A stretch of DNA of 64,000 nt from Actinomycetota bacterium (GCA_018268595.1 JAFDWH010000009.1:425082-489081); one strand, 5' to 3'. Positions 33,168 to 42,528 are shown, counted from the stretch's first letter. Translations and numbers: made by a program. Notes: generated by a model not told the origin, from the letters alone.

Positions 33168-34942
33168 CGGAGATCCTTTTGGAGGGCGTGCGGTCTGGCG
33201 TCGTAGTACGACGGACGCGAGGGCGGCGGGCAACGGGCGGACTGTCGGTCTTCGCGGTCGCTCGCGCGACAGATCGTCCGGGCGCTCGCGAGCTGGCGGT
33301 GCGCGCGGACCGCGACGCCGAGCGTCAGCAGCGTCGCGCCGTCGCCGAGGTCCACGCCGAGCAGCCGCTCGATCTTCGCGATCCGCGCGTAGAGCGTCTG
33401 GCGGTTGACGGCGAGCGCGCGGGCGGCCGCAGCGCGCGCGCCGGCATGGGCGCTCAGCGCCGCGACGGTCGCCACGAGCGCCTGTCGCCCGCGGCGGTCG
33501 TGCTCGATCAGCGGCCCGAGCGTGCGGGCGACGAAGCCGCGCAGCCAGTCGGCCTCGCGCGCGCGCCACAGCAGGCGATCGAGCTCGAGCGCGTCCGCGT
33601 CGTGCCACGGCGCCGGCGCGAGCGCGCGGGCGGCGGCCGCCGCCTCGACCGCGCCGCGCAGCGCGTCGCCGACCTGCGGCCACGACGACGCGCCGCCGAC
33701 GGCGATCGTCGGCGGCGGCGCTCCGAGCCTGCGCGCGACCTGCGCGCGGACGATCGCCGCGATGCGCTCGGCCAGCTCCGCGCGCCCGTCGACCGCGCCC
33801 AGCGCGACCACGCCGAGCAGGCCGCGGCGATCCGGCATGGCGCCGACGAGCGCGGGCGACCGAGGCGCCTCGAGCCCGCGCCCGACGTCCGCGACGAGCG
33901 CGTCCCAGACCGCGGCCGGCGCGTCGGCCAGGTCCTCCAGCGCGCACGCGAACGGCAGCAGCGACCGTCCCGCGGTGCCGAACCCGATCGCCTCGGCGTG
34001 GCGCGCGTTCTCGCTCGCGTCGATGCGACCCTCGACGAGGTCCACGAGCAGGCTGCCGCGCTCGCGCGCCTGCAGCTCGGTGCGCCGGCGCACCTGCAGG
34101 AGCGCCAGCGCCAGGACCGCGGCGCTGCGCTGCAGCGCCACCGGCGTGACCGGCGCCAGCGGTCTCGCGATCGGCAGTGCGACGAGCCCCCCGGGCCGGC
34201 TCCCCGGCCCGAGCGAGACCTCCTCGCCGCACGCGCCGGCGAGCGTCGTGCGCGCATGCCACGCGTCGATCGCCGCCGCCCGGCTCGCGGGACCGGCCGC
34301 GTGGTAGAGCAGCCGCTCGCGGCCGTCGTGGAGGTACACCGGGTTCCCGAGCGTGTCGGCCAGCTCGGCGACGGCCTCGGCCGGCCCGCCGCCGTCGAGC
34401 ATCCGCTCCAGCAGGCGCGCGTGAATCCGCTCGGCGTCGCGGAGCACTCCGTAGTGGCGGTTGACGATCGCCGTGTGGACCGCCTCCGTGACGGCGACGA
34501 ACGGCACCTCGCGACGCAGCGCCACGAGCGGCAGCGCCGCCCGCTCCGCCGCCTCCACGAGCGCCGGCGGCAGCGTCGAGAGCGTCCCGCCCAGCTCGAC
34601 CACGAGCGCGGCGATGCCGGCGCGCGCCAGCCGCTCGACGAACTCGCGCTGCTCGGCGGCGCGCCGGCCGACGCCCATCCCGGTCGTCAGGACCAGCTCG
34701 CCGCCCGTGAGCAGCTCCGCCATGCGGCGCGCCTCGCCCGCGTGCACCCAGCGGACCGGCCGCGCGAGCCGCTCGCGCCCGGCGACGACCTCCGGCAGCC
34801 CGCGGCGCAGCTGCGGCAGCGCGAGCGCGTCGGCGACCGTGATCGCGGCGCCGCCCGCCGCCGCGTCGCGCTCGTGCTCCGCCGCCGCGTCGCGCTCGTG
34901 CTCCGCCGCCGCGTCGCGCTCGTGCTCCGCCGCCGCTCGCAT
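33164..34942 (-). CDS. PucR-family transcriptional regulator with N-terminal octapeptide repeats
   Basis: A 592-residue regulator. The N-terminus consists of three copies of AAAEHERD, encoded by 24-bp tandem repeats. Then comes the PucR domain (TVADALALPQLRRGLPEVVAG ... WVHAGEARRMAELLTGGELVLTTG), a middle GGDEF-like/CdaR region and the C-terminal helix-turn-helix (ALAVNRQTLYARIAKIERLLGVDL). A 45-residue Arg/Ser-rich tail beyond the usual end overlaps the mmsA start by four bases and may be an extension from a lost stop. Such regulators sense purine or amino-acid catabolic intermediates. It lies inside the operon it probably controls. Confidence 0.88.
   Translation of the reverse strand: MRAAAEHERDAAAEHERDAAAEHERDAAAGGAAITVADALALPQLRRGLPEVVAGRERLARPVRWVHAGEARRMAELLTGGELVLTTGMGVGRRAAEQREFVERLARAGIAALVVELGGTLSTLPPALVEAAERAALPLVALRREVPFVAVTEAVHTAIVNRHYGVLRDAERIHARLLERMLDGGGPAEAVAELADTLGNPVYLHDGRERLLYHAAGPASRAAAIDAWHARTTLAGACGEEVSLGPGSRPGGLVALPIARPLAPVTPVALQRSAAVLALALLQVRRRTELQARERGSLLVDLVEGRIDASENARHAEAIGFGTAGRSLLPFACALEDLADAPAAVWDALVADVGRGLEAPRSPALVGAMPDRRGLLGVVALGAVDGRAELAERIAAIVRAQVARRLGAPPPTIAVGGASSWPQVGDALRGAVEAAAAARALAPAPWHDADALELDRLLWRAREADWLRGFVARTLGPLIEHDRRGRQALVATVAALSAHAGARAAAARALAVNRQTLYARIAKIERLLGVDLGDGATLLTLGVAVRAHRQLASARTICRASDREDRQSARCPPPSRPSYYDARPHALQKDLR
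34865..34936. repeat. Three 24-bp tandem repeats in the PucR N-terminus
   Basis: GTCGCGCTCGTGCTCCGCCG-type units begin at 34865, 34889 and 34913 and are identical by eye. Each encodes AAAEHERD, so copy-number change would lengthen the protein without breaking the frame. Confidence 0.85.
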
Positions 34943-34970
34943 GGGGCCGTCCCGCGGAGGACCGGCCCCC

Positions 34971-35735
34971 TCAGAGCACCTTGCTGAGGAACGCGGCGGT
35001 GCGCGGATGCCGCGGATCGCCCAGCACCTGCCGCGGCGGCCCCTCCTCCACGACGCAGCCGTCGTCCATGAAGCAGACGCGGTCGGCGACCTCGCGCGCG
35101 AAGCCCATCTCGTGCGTGACGACGATCATCGTCATCCCGTCCTCGGCGAGGCCGCGCATCACCTGCAGCACCTCGCCGACCAGCTCGGGGTCGAGCGCCG
35201 ACGTCGGCTCGTCGAACAGCATCAGCCGCGGGCGCATCGCCAGCGCGCGCGCGATCGCGACGCGCTGCTGCTGTCCGCCCGAGAGGCTCGCCGGGTAGGC
35301 GTCGCGCTTCGCCGCCAGCCCGACGCGCTCGAGCAGCGTCTCCGCCTCCGCGACGACCTCGCGCTTGGGCCGCTTCAGCACGCGGCACGGCGCCTCGACG
35401 ACGTTCTCCGCCACCGTCAGGTGCGGGAACAGGTTGAAGCGCTGGAAGACCATCCCGATCTTCGCGCGGCGGCTCGCGACCTCGTGCGGGCGCAGCTCGT
35501 GGAGGCGGTCGCCCGCGCGGCGGTAGCCGACCAGCTCGCCGTCGACCTCCAGCGTGCCGGCGTCGATCCGCTCGAGATGGTTGATGCAGCGCAGGAACGT
35601 GCTCTTGCCCGAGCCCGAGGGCCCGATGATGCAGACGACCTCGCGGGGAGCGACCGTGAGCGAGACGCCCTTCAGCACGATCTGCGGGCCGAACAGCTTC
35701 TCCACGCCCTCGGCCACGACGAGCGGGTCACTCAT
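34971..35735 (-). CDS. Second polar amino-acid ABC importer, ATP-binding subunit
   Basis: A 254-residue ATPase with Walker [13 protein letters not shown]-loop [11 protein letters not shown], signature [15 protein letters not shown], Walker [15 protein letters not shown] and VTHEMGFAR. It ends with the same AFLSKVL/RFLSKVL tail as the first importer's ATPase at 24411, which indicates that the two cassettes share ancestry. A short insertion ([16 protein letters not shown]) sits at the same place as in the first copy. It overlaps the permease by four bases and lies 28 bases upstream of the PucR gene. Confidence 0.93.
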   Translation of the reverse strand: MSDPLVVAEGVEKLFGPQIVLKGVSLTVAPREVVCIIGPSGSGKSTFLRCINHLERIDAGTLEVDGELVGYRRAGDRLHELRPHEVASRRAKIGMVFQRFNLFPHLTVAENVVEAPCRVLKRPKREVVAEAETLLERVGLAAKRDAYPASLSGGQQQRVAIARALAMRPRLMLFDEPTSALDPELVGEVLQVMRGLAEDGMTMIVVTHEMGFAREVADRVCFMDDGCVVEEGPPRQVLGDPRHPRTAAFLSKVL

Positions 35736-36709
35736 GCCTTCACCATCCTTCGCAGCGTGAGAGAGCGCTTCCAGACCTCCACCAGCGAGGGGGCCAGCGC
35801 CGCGCTCGAGCCGCGCGCGTAGTGGCGCTCCAGGTAGAACTGCCCGATCGTCAGGATGCTCGTCGCGACGAGGTACCAGATGCTCGCGACGATCAGCAGC
35901 TCGAACGTCTGCAGGTTCTGGTTGTAGATGTTCTTCGCGCCGTTGAGCAGGTCGTCGTAGGCGATGACCGACGCGAGCGACGTCGTCTTGAGCATGTTGA
36001 TGAACTCGTTGCCCGTCGGCGGGATGATGATGCGGATCGCCTGCGGCAGCACGATCCGGCGCAGCGTCAGGCCGGGCGTCATGCCGAGCGCGTAGGCGGC
36101 CTCCGTCTGTCCGCGCTCGACGCCGAGCAGGCCGCCGCGCACGATCTCCGCCATGTACGCGCCCTCGTTCAGCGCGAGCCCCAGCAGCGCCGCCGCGAAC
36201 GGCGTGATCAGCGTGTTGGTCGACTCGCTGAACAGCGTCAAGCCGGTGAACGGGACGCTGAGCGAGATCGTGTGGAAGACGAGCCCGAGGTTGAACCAGA
36301 AGATCAACTGCACGAGCAGCGGCGTGCCGCGGAACAGCCAGATGTACAGCCACGAGACCGAGCGCGTGACCGGGTTCTCCGACAGGCGCATCGCGGCCAG
36401 CAGGACCCCGAGCGCGATGCCCACGCCCTGCGCGAGCAATGCGAGCAGGAGCGTGTGCCAGAGCCCGCGCAGGATCGAGCCGCTGAACAGGTATCTCGGG
36501 ACGGCGGACCAGTCGATGTCGGGGTTGGTCGCGAAGGCGCTGACGAGCGCCCCCGCGACCACCAGCACGAGCGCGGCGGCGATCCAGCGCCCCCAGTGCC
36601 GCAGCGGGACGACGACCGGCGCGGAGCGCTGCTGTCCGCCGCCGGGACCTCCGGCCTCCACGGCGTCGGCCGTGGAGGCTGAGGCGGGTTGGATCGGCAG
36701 TGCTCTCAC
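35732..36709 (-). CDS. Second polar amino-acid ABC importer, permease subunit
   Basis: A 325-residue permease starting with GTG 36709. A 40-residue Pro/Gly-rich cytoplasmic lead precedes the first helix ([20 protein letters not shown]). The core has [43 protein letters not shown] and the EAA loop [24 protein letters not shown]. It is closely related to the permease at 25250. The gene lies five bases after the binding-protein gene. Confidence 0.92.
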   Translation of the reverse strand: MRALPIQPASASTADAVEAGGPGGGQQRSAPVVVPLRHWGRWIAAALVLVVAGALVSAFATNPDIDWSAVPRYLFSGSILRGLWHTLLLALLAQGVGIALGVLLAAMRLSENPVTRSVSWLYIWLFRGTPLLVQLIFWFNLGLVFHTISLSVPFTGLTLFSESTNTLITPFAAALLGLALNEGAYMAEIVRGGLLGVERGQTEAAYALGMTPGLTLRRIVLPQAIRIIIPPTGNEFINMLKTTSLASVIAYDDLLNGAKNIYNQNLQTFELLIVASIWYLVATSILTIGQFYLERHYARGSSAALAPSLVEVWKRSLTLRRMVKA

Positions 36710-36714
36710 GCGGC

Positions 36715-37590
36715 TCAGTCCTTTCCGGCGTTCTGCAGGAACTGCGCGGGCACCGCTTCCGGCTGGTCGTACTTGCGGTAGATGCGCGCGATCGTCCCGT
36801 CGTCGAGCAGTTGCTTGAAGGCACCCGCGACCGCCGCCGTCACCTCGGGCTGGGACTTGAGCGTGCCGATGCCGAAGTACTCGGTCCCGAGCTGCGGCTG
36901 CGGCACGACGTCGTAGTCCTGCCCGCCGCCGGACGTCTTGGCGACGTACGAGAGCGAGACGAAGTCCTCGAGGTTCGCGTCGACCCGCCCGGCCTTGAGC
37001 GCCAGGTTGATGTCGGAGTTGCTGGCGAACGTGAGCACCTTGATCGGCGCGCCCTGGCAGTCCTTCGAGGCGTTCTGGACGGCGGTGAGGGTGACCGTCC
37101 CCGAGACCTGGCCGGCGGTGTGCCCGCAGAGCGACGCGAGCGACGTGATGTGCAGCGGGTTGCCGTGCTTGACGATCAGTCCGAGCGTCGTTCTGAAGTA
37201 GTCGACCATGTTGATCTTCTGGTGGCGCTCGGGCGTGTCCTTCAGGCCCGAGACGATCATGTCGACGCGGCCGCCCTGGAGCGACGTGATGAGGCTGTCG
37301 AAGCCGATGTTCTGGAGCTTGAGCGGCACGCCGAGCCGGTCGGCGATCGCCTTCGCGACCTCCGGGTCGATGCCCGTCGGCTTCGTCCCGTCGACGTAGT
37401 ACTCCATCGGCGGATACGAGATGTCCATCCCGACCGTGAGCCCGTCGGCGAGCTGCGCGGGCAGCTTGCCGGCGGACGTCGAGCCGGCGGACGTCGAGCC
37501 GCCGCCCGACGAGCTGCCGCACGCGGCGAGCGCCGGCAGCACCAGCAGTGCGAGGGCGGCCGCCAGGAGGCGTGAACGGGGTATGCGCAT
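36715..37590 (-). CDS. Second ABC importer substrate-binding lipoprotein
   Basis: A 291-residue SBP_bac_3 lipoprotein: lipobox LAAC with Cys at residue 24, a Ser/Gly-rich linker with a duplicated STSAG, then [62 protein letters not shown]. The sequence is not close to the other binding protein in this window, so the ligands probably differ. It heads the three importer genes and follows the PTE-family gene by eight bases. Confidence 0.92.
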   Translation of the reverse strand: MRIPRSRLLAAALALLVLPALAACGSSSGGGSTSAGSTSAGKLPAQLADGLTVGMDISYPPMEYYVDGTKPTGIDPEVAKAIADRLGVPLKLQNIGFDSLITSLQGGRVDMIVSGLKDTPERHQKINMVDYFRTTLGLIVKHGNPLHITSLASLCGHTAGQVSGTVTLTAVQNASKDCQGAPIKVLTFASNSDINLALKAGRVDANLEDFVSLSYVAKTSGGGQDYDVVPQPQLGTEYFGIGTLKSQPEVTAAVAGAFKQLLDDGTIARIYRKYDQPEAVPAQFLQNAGKD

Positions 37591-37598
37591 GGGTGACC

Positions 37599-38687
37599 TC
37601 ACTCGTTCGGGAGCGCTGCGAGCCGTTGCTGTGCCTGCGCCGCCGGCGCCGTCGGCGCACGGCGCGCCAGCAGGCCGGCGGGGTTCCGGACCGTGAGCGC
37701 GTGGACCTCCGCCTCCGCGAAGCCCCGCGCCCGCATGACCGGGAGGACGTGGTCGAGGATGTGCGCGTAGCCCTCCCCGCCCCAGCGTCTCGTGTGCACC
37801 TTGCTGCACACGTCCTGCGAGATGACGATCTGCCGCTCGAACCCCGCGTCGAGCAGCGCGCGGATCAGGTCGAGGCGGCCGGCGTCGTTCGGCAGCTCGA
37901 TCGGCGCATGCGGGTAGTAGCTCGCCTCGTGGCCGAAGAGGTCGAACGACAGCGTCGCGCCCGTGCTGGCGAGCTGGACGATCTCGTCGGCGGTGAACAG
38001 CGTGCGCTCGACGTGGCTGACGACCGTGCGCTCGACGTCGCCGCCGAACGCGCGCACGCGCTCGACCGCGTCGAAGGCCGCGCGCGGATGCCGGCCGGGA
38101 TGGATCACGAGGCACGCGCCGGTCGCCTGCTGCGCCTGCACGGCGCCCTCCAGGACGTCCGACTCGCACGGCTCGACGGGCCAGCTCAAGCCGATCTCGC
38201 CGATCACGCCCGCCTGCACGCCGCCGACGCCCTCGAGCAGGTCGGCCGCGATGCGGGCGCCGAGCTGCTGCGGCGTCGCGACGTGCGGCGTCTCGCCGTG
38301 GAACTCGTGCACGTACCAGCCGCAGCCCATCACGATGCGCACGCCGCTCGCCTCCGACAGGCGCCGCAGCGCGTCGGGCCGGCGGCCGATGCAGTCGAGC
38401 GTCAGGTCGACGAGCGTCCCGCCGCCGGCGGCGCGGAACGCGTTCAGCTCCGCGAGCGCGTCCTCCTCGGAGTCCAGCACGAGGTTGTGCAGGTTGACGT
38501 CGTGGCGGCGGATCTCGTAGAGCGTCTCGAGCGTGATCTCCTGATGCAGACGCGCGCCCGCCGCGGCGATCTGGGCGGGGTCGCGCGGGCGCAGGTCGCA
38601 CAGCAGGTGCTCGTGGAACGCGACGTGGCCGAGCGCGTCGGCCGGCACCGGGCCCGTCACCGTCTGCACGACCGCGCCCTCGCTCAT
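37599..38687 (-). CDS. Phosphotriesterase-family metal hydrolase
   Basis: A 362-residue amidohydrolase-superfamily enzyme. Likely metal ligands are H25/H27 in VAFHEHLLCD, H196 (VIHPGRH), H225 (VSHVERT) and D292 (ISQDVC). At the bridging position there is E164 (VIGEIGLSW), as in E. coli PHP, rather than the carboxylated Lys of true phosphotriesterases. Substrate unknown; family members hydrolyse lactones, esters, amides or N-acyl bonds. In an operon with a ureohydrolase and an amino-acid importer it could open a cyclic or acylated guanidino compound. It overlaps the ureohydrolase stop (ATGA). Confidence 0.88.
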   Translation of the reverse strand: MSEGAVVQTVTGPVPADALGHVAFHEHLLCDLRPRDPAQIAAAGARLHQEITLETLYEIRRHDVNLHNLVLDSEEDALAELNAFRAAGGGTLVDLTLDCIGRRPDALRRLSEASGVRIVMGCGWYVHEFHGETPHVATPQQLGARIAADLLEGVGGVQAGVIGEIGLSWPVEPCESDVLEGAVQAQQATGACLVIHPGRHPRAAFDAVERVRAFGGDVERTVVSHVERTLFTADEIVQLASTGATLSFDLFGHEASYYPHAPIELPNDAGRLDLIRALLDAGFERQIVISQDVCSKVHTRRWGGEGYAHILDHVLPVMRARGFAEAEVHALTVRNPAGLLARRAPTAPAAQAQQRLAALPNE

Positions 38688-39673
38688 GACACGTCCGCGG
38701 TGGTCGGCACGCCCGCGCGCAGGGCGGCGAGCGCCATCAGCTCCCACACGACCGTCGCGCCCAGCAGCGCCGTGATCTGGCCGGGGCCGTCGTACGCCGG
38801 CGAGATCTCGACGCAGTCGGCGCCGGCGAGCCGCAGGCCGGCCAGCGCGCGCAGCAGCTCGAGCGCGTGCGCGCTCGTCGGGCCGCCGACCTCCGGCGTG
38901 CCGGTGGCCGGGGCGCACGACGGGTCGACGAAGTCGATGTCGAAGGAGACGAACAGCGGGTTCTCGCCGACCCGCGCGGCGACCCGCGCGCGGAATGCCT
39001 CGACGTCGAGCGCGAGCAGCTCGCGCGCAGGCAGCACCTCGAACCCCAGATCGGTGCTGAGGGCCGCGTCCCGCTCCTGGTAGAGCGAGCCGCGCAGACC
39101 GACCTGGATCGACGCGCGGGGGTCGATCAGGTCCTCCTCGACCGCGCGCCGGAAGGTCGTGCCGTGCGTGTAGCGCTCGCCGAAGTACTCGTCCCAGGTG
39201 TCCCCGTGGGAGTCGAACTGGACGAGCGAGAGGCGGCCGTGCCGTGCGCGCAGCGCACGCAGCGACGCGAGCGTGATCGAGTGGTCCCCGCCGATCACGA
39301 GCGGCACCGCGCCGGTCGCGACGAGCGGCTCCAGGAACGCCTGGACGCGGCGCGCCGTCTCGACGACATTGCCCGGCACGACGGGCGCGTCGCCGACGTC
39401 GGCCGCCGGGACGGCGGCGAGGTCGACGCGGTGCACCGGGTGGAACGGGCGCAGCAGGCTCGAGATCGAGCGCACCGCCTCCGGGCCGAAGCGGGAACCG
39501 GTCCGATAGCTCGACGCGGTGTCGAACGGAACGCCCAGGATCGCGACGCGGGCGTCCGCCGGCAGCTCGCCCGCCGGCAGGCGCATGAACGTCTTGATGC
39601 CGGCGAAGCGGGGGGTCTGCTGTCCGTCGACCGGCCCGCGGAATCCATTCTCAGTGCTCTGCATGGGGACCAT
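38684..39673 (-). CDS. Second ureohydrolase of the agmatinase family
   Basis: A 329-residue arginase-superfamily enzyme with complete Mn ligands: H131 (IGGDHSI), D154/H156/D158 (FDSHGDTWD), D245/D247 (SFDIDFVD), then GTPEVGG. The DSHGDTWDEYFGERYTHGTTFRRA stretch with its conserved Tyr-Thr-His differs from the other copy and fits guanidino-acid hydrolases (guanidinobutyrase/guanidinopropionase type) as well as agmatinases. Start ATG 39673; ATG 39664 is an alternative. First gene of the second cassette and divergent from a PucR regulator. Confidence 0.92.
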   Translation of the reverse strand: MVPMQSTENGFRGPVDGQQTPRFAGIKTFMRLPAGELPADARVAILGVPFDTASSYRTGSRFGPEAVRSISSLLRPFHPVHRVDLAAVPAADVGDAPVVPGNVVETARRVQAFLEPLVATGAVPLVIGGDHSITLASLRALRARHGRLSLVQFDSHGDTWDEYFGERYTHGTTFRRAVEEDLIDPRASIQVGLRGSLYQERDAALSTDLGFEVLPARELLALDVEAFRARVAARVGENPLFVSFDIDFVDPSCAPATGTPEVGGPTSAHALELLRALAGLRLAGADCVEISPAYDGPGQITALLGATVVWELMALAALRAGVPTTADVS

Positions 39674-39733
39674 GGAAGCGCCCGCGGCGATGCGCGACCA
39701 CTGGCGCTAACTGCACTCTTTGACAATGTTCGC

Positions 39734-39747
39734 TGGAGCATGCTCCA
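39734..39747. promoter_or_regulatory. Perfect 14-bp palindrome before a PucR gene
   Basis: TGGAGCATGCTCCA (39734-39747) abuts the ATG of the PucR regulator gene and lies in the 74-base divergent gap shared with the ureohydrolase operon. A TTGACA (39720-39725) lies just upstream. The palindrome is a good candidate operator for the regulator, binding between the divergent genes. Confidence 0.5.
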
Positions 39748-41295
39748 ATGGTGACGGTGAACCTCTCGGCCCTCCTGTCCGTCGCCGGGCTGACGCTGCT
39801 GCAGCCGCCGGCGGCCGACCGCGACCCCGTCGTCAGCTGGGTCCACACGACCGAGCTGAGCGACCCCTCGATGTACCTGTCGGGCGGCGAGCTGATCCTC
39901 ACGACCGGGCTCTGGCGCCGGCGTCGCAGCGACGCCGACCAGTTCGCCGGCGTGCTCGCGCAGGTCGGCGTCGCGGCGCTCGGCTACGGCCTGCCGGGAC
40001 CGGGGACCAGCGTGCCTCCCGACGTGCGCGCGGCCTGCGCGGCGCACGGCCTCGGCCTCGTCGAGGTGCCGTACGAGACCCCGTTCATCGCGATCTCGAA
40101 GGCGTTCGTCGAGGCGCTCACCGAGGTGCGGCAGAGCTGGCTGCTGAGCGCCCTGCGGCGCAGCGAGGCGATGACGGCCGCGATCGGGCGCGGCAGCGGC
40201 GCCGAGAGCATCCTGCGGATGCTGCGGCGCGACACCGGCCTGACGGCGGCGGCCGTCACGCGCACCGGCGAGGTGCTGGCGACGACCGGCTCGCCGTTCA
40301 GGCGCGACGAGCTCGCGCGCCTGCTGGGCGCGCTGCGCGGCGCGTCGCAGCTGCCGTTCGAGCTGCGCGAGCCGCCCGGACCGGCGACGGTCTTCGCGAT
40401 CCACAGCACCGGCCGCGGCGACGGCTACCTCGTCTGCTGGGCGGCCGACGGGATCTCCGACGAGGCCCGCACGGTGGTCGACCAGGCGGTGACGTTCCTC
40501 GGGCTCGAGCTCGCGCGGCGCCAGGCCGTGCGCTCGACCGAGCTGCGCTTCTCCGGCGAGCTGCTCGACCTGATCGGCGCGGGCCCCGCGCGCGTCGGCG
40601 AGCTGGCGGCGCGCCTCGAGACGTTCGGCATCGACCCGCAGGCGCCGATCGCCACGGTCGCCGTCAGCGCGGAGCACGACGGCGGGGACGAGCCGGAGAT
40701 CCGGGCGCTCGACTCCGTCGCGCGGGAGCTGGGGCTGCGCTCGGTGCTGATCGTCCGCGGCGGCGACCACCTGCTGGTGATGGACGCCGCCGCCGCGACG
40801 CCGGAGGACGTCGCCGAGCACGCCATGCAGGCGCTCGCGCAGGATCCCTCCGTGCGGCGCGGCGCCGCCGGGGTCGGATCGACGGCCGCGACGCTCGACC
40901 AGCTGCTGCTCAGCGTCAGCGAGGCGCAGCAGGCGTGCGCGCTCGCGCGTCACGACGACGACGACTACGCGATCGTCCGCGCGCACCAGGCCGGCTCGCA
41001 TCGGCTGCTGCTCGCGCTCGCGAGCACCGACGTCCGCGACGCGCTCGTCGGGAGCCTGATCGACCCGCTGCGGACCTACGACGCCCAGCGCCAGACGCAG
41101 CTCGTGGAGACGCTCGCGACGTTCCTCGGCAGCGCGGGCCAGTGGCAGCGCACGGCCGACGCGCTCCACGTCCACGTCAACACGCTGCGCCACCGGCTGG
41201 CCCGCGTCGAGCAGCTCACCGGCCGCGACCTCGCGAGCATGGCGGATCGCGTCGACTTCTTCCTCGCGCTGCGCGCCGACGGCGCCGTCGCCTGA
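39748..41295 (+). CDS. PucR/CdaR-family transcriptional regulator
   Basis: A 515-residue regulator with an N-terminal PucR domain (SWVHTTELSDPSMYLSGGELILTTGL), a central sensory region and a C-terminal PucR-type helix-turn-helix (TADALHVHVNTLRHRLARVEQLTGRDL). It is divergent from the second ureohydrolase-PTE-importer operon, so it is the most likely regulator of it. The ATG directly follows a 14-bp palindrome with no clear ribosome site, which hints that binding may also affect its own expression. It converges with the SDR gene 16 bases downstream. Confidence 0.92.
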   Translation: MVTVNLSALLSVAGLTLLQPPAADRDPVVSWVHTTELSDPSMYLSGGELILTTGLWRRRRSDADQFAGVLAQVGVAALGYGLPGPGTSVPPDVRAACAAHGLGLVEVPYETPFIAISKAFVEALTEVRQSWLLSALRRSEAMTAAIGRGSGAESILRMLRRDTGLTAAAVTRTGEVLATTGSPFRRDELARLLGALRGASQLPFELREPPGPATVFAIHSTGRGDGYLVCWAADGISDEARTVVDQAVTFLGLELARRQAVRSTELRFSGELLDLIGAGPARVGELAARLETFGIDPQAPIATVAVSAEHDGGDEPEIRALDSVARELGLRSVLIVRGGDHLLVMDAAAATPEDVAEHAMQALAQDPSVRRGAAGVGSTAATLDQLLLSVSEAQQACALARHDDDDYAIVRAHQAGSHRLLLALASTDVRDALVGSLIDPLRTYDAQRQTQLVETLATFLGSAGQWQRTADALHVHVNTLRHRLARVEQLTGRDLASMADRVDFFLALRADGAVA

Positions 41296-41311
41296 GCGGC
41301 GCCGGACGCGG

Positions 41312-42067
41312 CTACGGCGCGGTGGCGCCGCCGTCCACCGGGATCACGTGGCCCGTGATGTAGGAGGCGGCGTCGGAGGCGAGGAACGCGATCACCGCGG
41401 CGACCTCCTCGGGGTCGGCCAGCCGGCCCAGCGGGATCGCCGCCAGCCAGCCGGCGCGCACGCTCTGCGGCACGTTCGCGAGCATCGGCGTCTCGACCGG
41501 GCCGGGCGCGACCGCGTTGACGCGGATGCCGTGCCTCGCCTGCTCGATCGCGACCGTGCGCGTGAGGCCGACGATCCCCGCCTTCGCCGCGCTGTAGTTC
41601 GCCTGGCCGAAGGCGCCGTGGCGCGCGTCGGAGGAGACGTTGACGATCGCGCCGCCGCCGCCCTCGCGCAGCAACGGCACGGTCAGCTGGCAGCCGAGGA
41701 AGGTCCCGCGCAGGTGGACGTCGATCACGGTCTGCCAGTCCTCGTCGGACAGCTTCAGCAGGCTGCGGTCGCGCGTGACGCCGGCGTTGTTGACGACGAC
41801 GCGCAGCCCGCCGCCGCCGCCGGCGATCGCGTCGACCGCCGCCTCCCACGAGGCGCGCGAGGTCACGTCGAGCGCCAGCGGCGCGGCCGACAGGCCCTCG
41901 CCGACGAGCTGCTCGGCCGTCCGGCGCGCGGCGTCCGCGTCGACGTCGGCGACGTGGACGTGGGCGCCCGCGCGCGCCAGCCGCCGCGCGGTGGCGGCGC
42001 CGATGCCGGAGCCGCCGCCGGTGACGAGCGCCGCCCCGCCGGGCGCGGCTGCCGCGTCGCCGCTCAT
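41312..42067 (-). CDS. SDR-family oxidoreductase
   Basis: A 251-residue short-chain dehydrogenase of the FabG/3-hydroxyacyl-CoA dehydrogenase type: VTGGGSGIGAATARRLA for NAD(P), VVNNAGVTRD, catalytic Ser in VNVSSDARHG, YSAAK for the Tyr-Lys pair, and the Asp after VHVADVD that favours NAD. Last gene of a five-gene operon, overlapping the MaoC gene. In a beta-oxidation-like scheme it would oxidise the 3-hydroxyacyl-CoA formed by the MaoC hydratase. Confidence 0.92.
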   Translation of the reverse strand: MSGDAAAAPGGAALVTGGGSGIGAATARRLARAGAHVHVADVDADAARRTAEQLVGEGLSAAPLALDVTSRASWEAAVDAIAGGGGGLRVVVNNAGVTRDRSLLKLSDEDWQTVIDVHLRGTFLGCQLTVPLLREGGGGAIVNVSSDARHGAFGQANYSAAKAGIVGLTRTVAIEQARHGIRVNAVAPGPVETPMLANVPQSVRAGWLAAIPLGRLADPEEVAAVIAFLASDAASYITGHVIPVDGGATAP

Positions 42068-42528
42068 CGCGCGACGTGCTCGCGCGTGTGCACGAGCAGC
42101 ACGTCGTAGCCGTCCTGCACGACCTCGTCGCGCTGGTTGACGACCTCGATCGCGAGCGTGACGACGCCGGTGCCGGGACGCGATCTGCTCAGGCGCGCCT
42201 CGTCGACCGTCCAGCGCGCGCGCACCGTGTCGCCGGGGCGGACCGGCGCGAGGAAGCGCCGCTTGACCTCCATCCAGCCGATCAGGCTGAACGAGTCGAC
42301 GACGTCCGCGCGCAGCGCGTAGGAGATCGCCGTGATCAGCAGCCCGTGCGCGATGCGACCGCCGAACGGCGTGTTCGCCTTCGCCCACTCCTCGTCGACG
42401 TGCAGCGGGCTGTAGTCGCCCGAGAGGCCAGCGAACGTCATCACGTCGCTCTCGGTGACGGTGCGCGCCGCGCTCTCGATCCTCGCACCGGTCTCGACGT
42501 CCTCGAAGAAGTGCAGCTTGCCGCTCAT
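42064..42528 (-). CDS. MaoC-family enoyl-CoA hydratase/dehydratase
   Basis: A 154-residue single hot-dog domain. The R-hydratase motif region reads VTESDVMTFAGLSGDYSPLHVDEEWA (catalytic Asp and His) and ANTPFGGRIAHGLLITAISYAL. It hydrates enoyl-CoA or dehydrates 3-hydroxyacyl-CoA. It overlaps the SDR gene (ATGA) and follows the DUF35 gene with a four-base overlap, so both are translationally coupled. Confidence 0.93.
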   Translation of the reverse strand: MSGKLHFFEDVETGARIESAARTVTESDVMTFAGLSGDYSPLHVDEEWAKANTPFGGRIAHGLLITAISYALRADVVDSFSLIGWMEVKRRFLAPVRPGDTVRARWTVDEARLSRSRPGTGVVTLAIEVVNQRDEVVQDGYDVLLVHTREHVAR

